Positions 36,994 through 44,200 of a DNA stretch of 64,000 nucleotides are shown piece after piece. The DNA is from Aculops lycopersici (Eukaryota > Arthropoda > Arachnida > Trombidiformes > Eriophyidae): NCBI GenBank assembly GCA_015350385.1, contig WNKI01000001.1, positions 11,361,338 through 11,425,337 of the forward strand, read 5' to 3'. Under the pieces are notes generated by a model. That model was not told the DNA's origin, did no database searches, and saw nothing but the letters and a program-made list of their open reading frames with translations. The position numbers and the translations under genes are program-made. Position 1 is the stretch's first letter, and each line of letters starts with the position of its first letter.

Positions 36994-37602
36994 TTATCTT
37001 CTTCTTGAGCTTGCGGGTGGAGGGGGCAAAACAAAAGGTTTGCCTGCTGTAGGCGCCGGTGCAAATGGGTCAGGCTCACGTGATGCTCGTGGTTTTGATT
37101 TTGAGTCGGCGGATTTAATACCGCCGATGTTCAGGTTAACTCTAATACTTTCATTCTTCAGCGATAGATCCAATTTTGGTCTTTCCTCTTCGGGCTCCTT
37201 GCTCTTAGTTAAAATTGTAAAGTGATCTTGCAAAGCAACAGTAAGGTCAAAAGAGTCAGCTCCATCGCTAAATCCTATCCCAATCAGAGCCGAGCGTCCA
37301 GTATCACTGACAACCTTAACAACATAATACCTTCTCGAGTCAACGACAGGTTGCACTTGAGGCCCTGGAAAGGTGAGAACAGGTGCTTGGCAATAAAGGG
37401 CTCCAGTGTTAGAGTCCTCAATACGAAGGAAACACTTTTCGCCCTTGGATATCAATCTGAGACGGCCAGTCCAGTCAGGTTCGGCTAGATTCCAGTCGCC
37501 AGCCCTAAATCCTCGCGACGCTGAGGTAAGGGGCGGAATTTTGTACACGTAAACAGTGGGCTTGACTAGTATCACTCTCTCGTAGTCTTCGTCGAAGCTC
37601 AT
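36994..37602 (-). CDS. NECAP: NECAP, clathrin-adaptor-binding endocytic protein (202 aa)
   Basis: NECAP proteins carry an N-terminal PH-like domain (PHear) and regulate AP-2 in clathrin-coated vesicle formation. The domain fills residues 1-130: YERVILVKPTVYVYKIPP, RGFRAGDWNL, WTGRLRLISKG, LYCQAPV, VDSRRYYVVKVV, GIGFSDGADSFDLTVALQDHF. The tail is short and Pro-rich. It has one DPF motif (EPDPFAPAP), a recognised adaptor-binding sequence, but no C-terminal WxxF as in vertebrate NECAP1/2 (about 275 aa), and ends in SSRRR. After the domain the family's WVKQ reads TILT. Single exon, ATG confirmed. A TATA box lies about 155 bp upstream. Confidence 0.93.
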   Translation of the reverse strand: MSFDEDYERVILVKPTVYVYKIPPLTSASRGFRAGDWNLAEPDWTGRLRLISKGEKCFLRIEDSNTGALYCQAPVLTFPGPQVQPVVDSRRYYVVKVVSDTGRSALIGIGFSDGADSFDLTVALQDHFTILTKSKEPEEERPKLDLSLKNESIRVNLNIGGIKSADSKSKPRASREPDPFAPAPTAGKPFVLPPPPASSRRR

Positions 37603-38179
37603 CTTGAGTTTGATCTAACCCAAAAACAATAATAGTAATAACACTAGTATATATCTTAGATAGTATTCAACGAGGGATTGTCACTTATCTCATCTATCTA
37701 GCAATCACAATGATCCACTAAGCTCTAAGACTCCATCAATCTTGATCGATCCTTATATACTTCTTGGTTGCAGTGGGTATAGTACAATGAGAATACTTGT
37801 ATATATACTTGGCTTGGTCCAGATCTTTGACAGATTCTTAACTTGGACTTTCAATAGATGAGTTAATCGGAATATAAATCTTAGCATGAGTAATGCAAGA
37901 TGAAATACATTTAGTTATAACAAAAGTGATGCCTCCAACAAAGTCATTTTGCCCCAAATCGGTAGGAATTCAGGGCCGAATTGTTGTTGGTGTTACGAAT
38001 CAAGAGCAAAGTTTCGAGATTAGCGACCACCGCGGCCAGTTGCCAAAGTTACACCAGCTGACACAATGTGCGATTCAAATTGAATGCCAAAAGTTACGAA
38101 CTAATTTATGAAAAATCCTGTTTGTGGCGTGGATATTTCTAATAATTACCGCGCTGGCTGATCAACACTCAGAGGAACG
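37603..38179. other. intergenic region NECAP/5S rRNA
   Basis: NECAP promoter and leader, then AT-rich sequence up to the 5S terminator. No coding sequence supported. Confidence 0.5.
37751..37760 (-). promoter_or_regulatory. TATA box of NECAP
   Basis: The minus strand reads GTATATAAGG, a consensus TATA box about 150 bp upstream of the NECAP ATG, predicting transcription start near 37725. Confidence 0.55.
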
Positions 38180-38186
38180 AAAAAAA
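38180..38186 (-). terminator. RNA polymerase III T-run terminator
   Basis: Seven consecutive T residues on the minus strand, starting two bases after the 3' end of the 5S rRNA. This is the normal polymerase III stop signal and supports an active gene. Confidence 0.8.
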
Positions 38187-38187
38187 G

Positions 38188-38307
38188 AAGCGTAGGACAC
38201 CGGGGATTCCCAGGTGGTCTCCCTCCCAAGTACTAACCCGGCCTAAGGCAGCTTAACTTCGCTGAGCTGACGAGAAGCGGTGCTTTCTGCCTAGTATGGC
38301 CCTACAC
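38188..38307 (-). rRNA. 5S ribosomal RNA
   Basis: 120 nt on the minus strand with 5S features. A terminal helix pairs GUGUAGG with CCUACGC. Helix II pairs AGGCAG with CUGCCU. Helix III is closed by CGCU/AGCG around the characteristic UCUCGUC loop. The internal polymerase III control region includes GAAGTTAAGC (box A) and GTTAGTACTTGG...GGAGACCACCTGGGAA (box C). Although the 5' half differs from common animal versions, the changes preserve base pairing, which speaks for a functional gene rather than a decayed copy. Only one copy is present here; many animals keep 5S genes in tandem arrays. Followed by a T7 run. Confidence 0.93.
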
Positions 38308-38623
38308 GAAAGAGAAGTGAAAGTAGTTTCTATTTAAATCTTACATGGCATATGTCGTCCCAGCACTGCGTTTTCAATGTAGAATTCGCTTCGAAAACTA
38401 CACTCTCTCATGGCATAATTATCATGGTTTCCTGTCTGCCATTTCTACCGCTATACCACAATGACATAAATCATGACTGGTCATTTTTGACCACCTTTTT
38501 GGAACTCTGACTTTGCAATCATTGATTTCGATACAAAGTTTATCTCCCGTCGTCATCATTCAATCTATGACACATACCAGTCAAAAATAGGTAATCTAAA
38601 CTGTTAGGCTTCTCGCTCTTTTT

Positions 38624-40927
38624 ATGAGTCCTATCGCCAAGATGCCGCCACTACTATCAACAAGTCGCCTTCCCATAGGATGTAGTTTAGCTTTCACTTT
38701 CTTGTTTCTTGTTTTAGCATCATGTACATTCTTACACACGGAAACTCAAACATTAAACCCAACCCAGCAATATAGCATCAAATTGGTGGATCAGAATACA
38801 AAAAACACGTCCAAAGATCCCAGGTGGCCTTACCGGCAGTTGAATGTATTGGTGGATAAAAAAATTTTGAACGAAACTGAGCAATTCATTTTGGCGACTA
38901 TATTCAATCAATTAGAGCGAAGAACCTGCCTGAAGATTCAGCGATTACCCGATAATTGGCTCAACATTACCGAGCGGGGGAATGGGATGAATAACTCGAC
39001 TATCTTTCAAGATCAGGATAAAAACTTCATACACGTAGGTAAATCCCAATTTAAAACCCACAACAGACTAGTTGGCTTCTCCTCGTTGGGTTGTGTACGA
39101 ATGGGACGGCAGTCGTTAGTGTTGACTGACTTAGCTTTTAAGTGGCCAGAATTGGTATTGAGATATCACATTCTAAGGACTCTAGGTGTTGATGGGATCG
39201 AGAGGCCCGATGAGCGCGAGAATAGTTTGAGTTCACCTATCAATCAGCTTTCTCGAAATCAGAAGATATTCAGCAACGAGAAGACCAAGATCGTTTTGAG
39301 TGCAAATAATCTCTCGGCATATGGGCCTCGAGTCGAATATCTAAGCGAGGAGGATTTAGAAAGAGTAAAGCACCTATACGAGTGTCCTGAGATCCACAAT
39401 CGGTTGTCAGTGAAGCCAGTACTGGATATAATCCAAGCTTCAACTCGAAGTTCACTTAATGATAGCAAGTATACAACGAAACCAATGACACCTTCTGCTA
39501 CTAGGGCTACAATTGTAGAGCCACCGTCGACCGTAAAGCGGAAGTCGGATGACAAAACGTCTAGTGTGGCGAAGCAAATTGTAGATGATTTGAAATTAGC
39601 CGACAAGACCGGAGATATTGTGGCGTCCATCAAGATTTCTGACGTCAAGTCCACCACAAGTTCATATTGCTCCTCATCCAAAGACTCTACTTGCGTTACA
39701 TCCGCTTCAAGCAAGGTGATACCGCAATCTGAAAGACCAATGATTTTAAAACTGGACGGTTCACACTCGCAGGATCCCCATCTACTCCAGACCAATCAAA
39801 TTAGGGTAACAAGTCTCAAGAAGGCAAAGAGCAATGCCTCAATATCGGAGCCGCAACTGATGAATGGCCCAGATATGGACCTGTGGCGCCGCAAGCAACG
39901 ACAACAAACCAAGCAGTTACAGGAACTACCTTTTGCGCCTCATGTTAAGCAGGAGTTAATCATGTCATTTGAGGCAAATAATAATCAATTCAATGGAGGA
40001 AATCCCATCGACAATCTGGCGAGCTCGCAGGTTTTAAAATTGTGCTCTTGTAGCTGCCAAACGATGAGACCACAACCAACAGAACCTCCGTATCCGCAAC
40101 CAACTTTTCCGCCTTTCACTTATCCTCCCCAGACGGAAACACCGACATTTCCGGAAACAGAGATGCCACCCTTCACTATTTTGCCCCCAACGAAGACCAC
40201 CGAGCAACCGACGATTTTACCTCCGACAATTACCACAACTGAGGTGCCAGTTACCACAACGACTACCGTTCCACCATCAACCACATCTACACCGGAGCCA
40301 ACAATCACGACGCTACCGCAAACCCCTCCGACGGCCACCAATACGCAACCACCTTTCACCATCACAACCATTACCGAGGCGCCGCCTCGGACTTCCATCA
40401 TAACCACCAGCTCACCTGTACCTGTTGAAACGAGCACATTGGCGCCCCCTCCTTTAGGCACGAGTTTTTGCGACTCTATCCAATGGGTCCAACCAAACAA
40501 GACGGTCTACGCTTCGTCTCGAATTGTTTGGGACGTGGACAGGGGTAATCAGAATTACTTCTTGTGCAGCACTGTAGTCAATGGCGCAGTTATTCCGGGT
40601 AAGACTCATGGATTCTCGTGTAAGGTCAGCAATGAGGGAGTTGCCTACGAGACTCACCAGTTTAGTGTTCTAACAAAACCGGAACACGTTAGTTTGGCTT
40701 GGGTCCAGAAGAACAGTGACTCATTTGGCAAGACCAACTTTCCGGTCATTGGTGGCTTCTCAAAATCGCAAGATCCATTTATAGTTAGCAGGTGTTTGGT
40801 ACGCGACGAAAACAACGATGTGATTACCCTAATTGGCTATGTAAACAATCATGGTAGCGGCTGGTTTCCCTTCGACGACATTCAGATTGAGTGCGCCCAA
40901 TACGACGTGTTGGCTTGCGTTGGATAG
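38624..40927 (+). CDS. secreted pseudo-astacin / Thr-Pro-rich / DM9 protein (767 aa)
   Basis: Probably secreted: a hydrophobic signal (CSLAFTFLFLVLASCTF, about residues 20-37) follows a short leader. Residues ~60-262 match the astacin metalloprotease fold: RQLNVLVDKKILNETEQ, LERRTCLKI, VGFSSLGCVRMG, then LGVDGIERPDEREN where astacins have LGFYHEQSRPDRD, and LSEEDLERVKHLYEC at the end. The zinc site is gone: the segment aligned with HELMHALG reads YHILRTLG (residues 181-188). Enzymatic activity is therefore very unlikely. A linker follows, then a Thr/Pro-rich mucin-like region (~480-610). The C-terminal ~150 residues resemble two DM9 (DUF3421) repeats (NGAVIPGKTHGF, YETHQFSVL, VIGGFS, GWFPFDDIQIEC); DM9 proteins bind mannose-type glycans and respond to pathogens. 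Single exon, AATAAA at 41005-41010. Confidence 0.75.
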   Translation: MSPIAKMPPLLSTSRLPIGCSLAFTFLFLVLASCTFLHTETQTLNPTQQYSIKLVDQNTKNTSKDPRWPYRQLNVLVDKKILNETEQFILATIFNQLERRTCLKIQRLPDNWLNITERGNGMNNSTIFQDQDKNFIHVGKSQFKTHNRLVGFSSLGCVRMGRQSLVLTDLAFKWPELVLRYHILRTLGVDGIERPDERENSLSSPINQLSRNQKIFSNEKTKIVLSANNLSAYGPRVEYLSEEDLERVKHLYECPEIHNRLSVKPVLDIIQASTRSSLNDSKYTTKPMTPSATRATIVEPPSTVKRKSDDKTSSVAKQIVDDLKLADKTGDIVASIKISDVKSTTSSYCSSSKDSTCVTSASSKVIPQSERPMILKLDGSHSQDPHLLQTNQIRVTSLKKAKSNASISEPQLMNGPDMDLWRRKQRQQTKQLQELPFAPHVKQELIMSFEANNNQFNGGNPIDNLASSQVLKLCSCSCQTMRPQPTEPPYPQPTFPPFTYPPQTETPTFPETEMPPFTILPPTKTTEQPTILPPTITTTEVPVTTTTTVPPSTTSTPEPTITTLPQTPPTATNTQPPFTITTITEAPPRTSIITTSSPVPVETSTLAPPPLGTSFCDSIQWVQPNKTVYASSRIVWDVDRGNQNYFLCSTVVNGAVIPGKTHGFSCKVSNEGVAYETHQFSVLTKPEHVSLAWVQKNSDSFGKTNFPVIGGFSKSQDPFIVSRCLVRDENNDVITLIGYVNNHGSGWFPFDDIQIECAQYDVLACVG

Positions 40928-41213
40928 GTCAAGGTAGCCTCTTGTCTATTAATGTGACACATGATGTAGCATGTATAGAAACGAAAAGAAGACTAGCAAG
41001 AGCAAATAAACGAAGGAAAGTTGATCGCAAATGATTCGACTGTGATAACGAGAATACAAACGACATGTTTTCACACGTGTAATTACAATAACAATTTTTC
41101 CAGATTTGAGTTTTACTTTCATTCTTCACTTGTTGCAGCTTTGCATTTCTTTTCTCTTCTGCTTCTCATTAGAGCCCTCCAACTCAATCGATTGAGTTTC
41201 TCTTCTGACAAAA
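40928..41213. other. convergent intergenic region, pseudo-astacin gene / FAM13
   Basis: 286 bp. AATAAA for the + strand gene at 41005-41010, and an 18-bp perfect palindrome at 41181-41198 just beyond the FAM13 stop codon. Confidence 0.6.
41181..41198. repeat. 18-bp perfect palindrome
   Basis: AACTCAATC followed directly by its reverse complement, centred on ATCGAT. It lies 16 bp downstream of the FAM13 stop codon between convergent genes. Confidence 0.85.
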
Positions 41214-44200
41214 CTAAGCCGTTGCCGCCGCCTCGAGTTGTCGCATTTTGCGCGATTTTATAATCTTAACCGCACGGTACCTTTCGTAGAGATGACCAAC
41301 AAAACTAAACTCCAGCCTAGTGACCGGCCGACCAAACCAGTGCTCGTATCTGAGCAAGTTTTTTTGCAACTCCAACTTTTCCGCCTGCAATTGCTCAATG
41401 GTCATCTGGTGCAATCTAACCACCCGATTGCCCAGGGCTCGTTTCATGGCTAGCTGCTTCTCAATGTTGAACACAAACTCAATCGGACACAATGAGCCGT
41501 ACTTGCAACTCTCACTTCCGGCCCCCGGTCTCGGCACCGCTGCTGTCTTATCAGTGACGGCGGTAGCAACACTCTCAATTTGATTCGACTCGCTTCCAAG
41601 CTCCAAATCTTCGTGTTGCTGTTGTGTGGCTCGCATTGGAATTTGGTTGTGCGGATGGTTGGCGCTGGAGTGATTGTTGGAACAGTGGTCGTATATGTTT
41701 TCCAAGTCATTGTATCGTTGCTTGAAGAGTGTTATCTTTACGGATAGTAGATTAGCCAATCCCGTGTTAGAGGTCGAGGGAACTCCACCGCCCGATTCGA
41801 ACAGCTCGAGGTCTTCCTCAATTTGACGTGCCAAATTGTGGGCGCTGAGATAGTCGATGTAGCAAGTGGAGCAATCGTCGGAGTAGTCGAGCAAATCGGT
41901 TGCGGCGCCGGTGGTTGTCGCCGTTGCTGCTTTTGTTGTGGTTGTTGTTGTTGCAACTCCCGAGTCTTGCTGAGACATTTTGACCAAAATCCTCTCCATT
42001 GTCTTCGAGAAGCCAAATCCCCCGCTTCCGTGCTTCAGTTGCCTCTTGAGCGCCCTGATCAACTCCTTCATTGACCTCATTTGAACCTGGATTGGATTCT
42101 CAGTGGCATGCAACGAGGCCAACTCGTTGATTGACATTTGAGAGCGCCGAAAATTGCTCATTTGCTGGTGATCGAGGAGACTAATTATGGAGGAGCCAAA
42201 CGCAGCTAGCCCAGCCGCTTGATTTGCGGCAACCATCGAGGGTTGCGGCGAAGTTTGTTGGTCGGCTTGCGACTGCTGCTGCTGGTGCTTCCTGTTGGTG
42301 GTGGATTGCTTCTGTTGGCCCATCAAGAGGGGAGCTTCATGCGAGTGAATCTCCTCGTTCTGGTCTAGAGCTTCGGGTATTTGGTCGAATTGATGGGGCC
42401 GCACTGAGGACAGAAGTGCAGCTTCCGGTTTGCTGCCGAGCTGATGCTCAATGTCGTAACCGCTAAAGCGACGGCGCGACTTTAGGCAGCGACTGTCCGG
42501 AGTCGACTCGAGACAATAGTTTACGGACCTGAGCAAAGTTTCGTCGGAATTAAAGGATCTTAGCAGATAGTAGCGTTCGCCCTCGTGGTCCTCCAAGTAT
42601 TCGGGTGCGTATATGTCCATACCTGCCAGACTATCGACGGCCAACTTGTCACTGTCAAGGTCCACATCCAAGTGGTCAGGTATATGCAAAGCCGATAGAC
42701 CCTTGGTCACCTGGTAGATATCCGGATGGTCGGCGGCCGTTGAATTTTTGTCACCCAAGAAGTGTTGGTCGGATCGTTCGCAAAACTTTCTTGCACTTCT
42801 AGTCGAAATATGAGCATCTAACTTTGAAGTGTTTGCATGATTCTTTTGCCTGGACCTTCGCGAGGATCTATTCTTCGACGAGCTCTCGCCGCCGCGGCCA
42901 CCACCTGTTCGCCTTGAGGCTCGCGAGGTTCTGTTCGCGTGCTGGCCGCCAGAGTCACTGTGTTTCCTGTGCGCCGCAATCATTCGCTCATGTTTATGCT
43001 TGATTCTGTTCAACGACGAGGCAGACGACGATCTTCTGCGCAGAGAGTCGTACTTCCGGTTCATCTTTGAAGAGCCAGCAGTTGGACCACCCACAGCAAC
43101 ACCTGTGGCTCGAGCTTCATTGTAATGCTTTGTCCTCGTGGCTCGATCCTCGGCTGCCGTATCACTGGTGGCCCCTCGACTTGCACTCTCAATCACAGCC
43201 AACTGATACGCTGTGTGGTGAGCTAAAGACTTCTTGCTGGAACCTTCCTGGGTTCGCTTTCGCCTTGAGGAGCCGCGGCCATGTTGGTGATGATATCCGC
43301 TATGATCTGCAGGCGCCGCCGCGGCAGCTCCCACCAATGGAATGCTATCACTCGCCGAGGCAACTACCTGCTGATTGGAGGAATGGTGCTGACCTACGAC
43401 AGAGACGTTGGGTGGGATCTTGTTTGCGCCTCCGCTCCTCACTGTGGGTGCCCTAAGGGTTAACGCAACGGCTGGTGCTACTGCTGCTGATGCTGCTGCT
43501 GTTGTTGTATCACAGGTAGTGATTGAGGCGTTAGTATTTCTAGTCATGAGAAGCTCTGCTTGAGCCGATTCTCTTCGTTTGCAAACATAACACGCGTGAG
43601 GATTGCCACTTCCGCCGAGAACTAAAGCGTCAACGAGCGAGGAATTGGAGATAGGAGAGGACGAGCGTTCAATTTCGTCCTCCATGGATACACCCTCGCC
43701 TTCTGACTCGGTGGGACTCGAGGAGGGCGTGTAGCTTGTGTCCGAGCCGCCGCAACCGCTCATGCTGGACCCTGAGGCCATGTCAACATTCTCATCGTCG
43801 ACATCCTCGCCACCGTCGTCTTCCTCCTCGTCATCTTCATCATCAACGTCGTCATCACCGTAGTGCTCATTATCTTCATACGAAGACTCTAGCGTATCTG
43901 AACCGGAGACCGAGTAGCAAGACTCGCTTGCCGAGCTTGGCGTGTAGGATTCCTCCTCATTGCAGTCTTCGTCTTCACTGGAATCATCTCCATCATCATC
44001 GCCACCTTCGTCTTCATCGTCCATTTCGTTATCACCACAGTCCCTCACTCGGCGAGCCATAATCTCTGCCTCCTCTTCCTCCTCCTCCGCTTCGTCTTCG
44101 TCTTCATATTCAATTTCTTGGCCTTGATGTCTAGCGCTGGTTGCGCAGGCTGATGGCCTGGCAATAGGTCGTTCCCGCTTGCTCTCACTGACGTGCAGGG

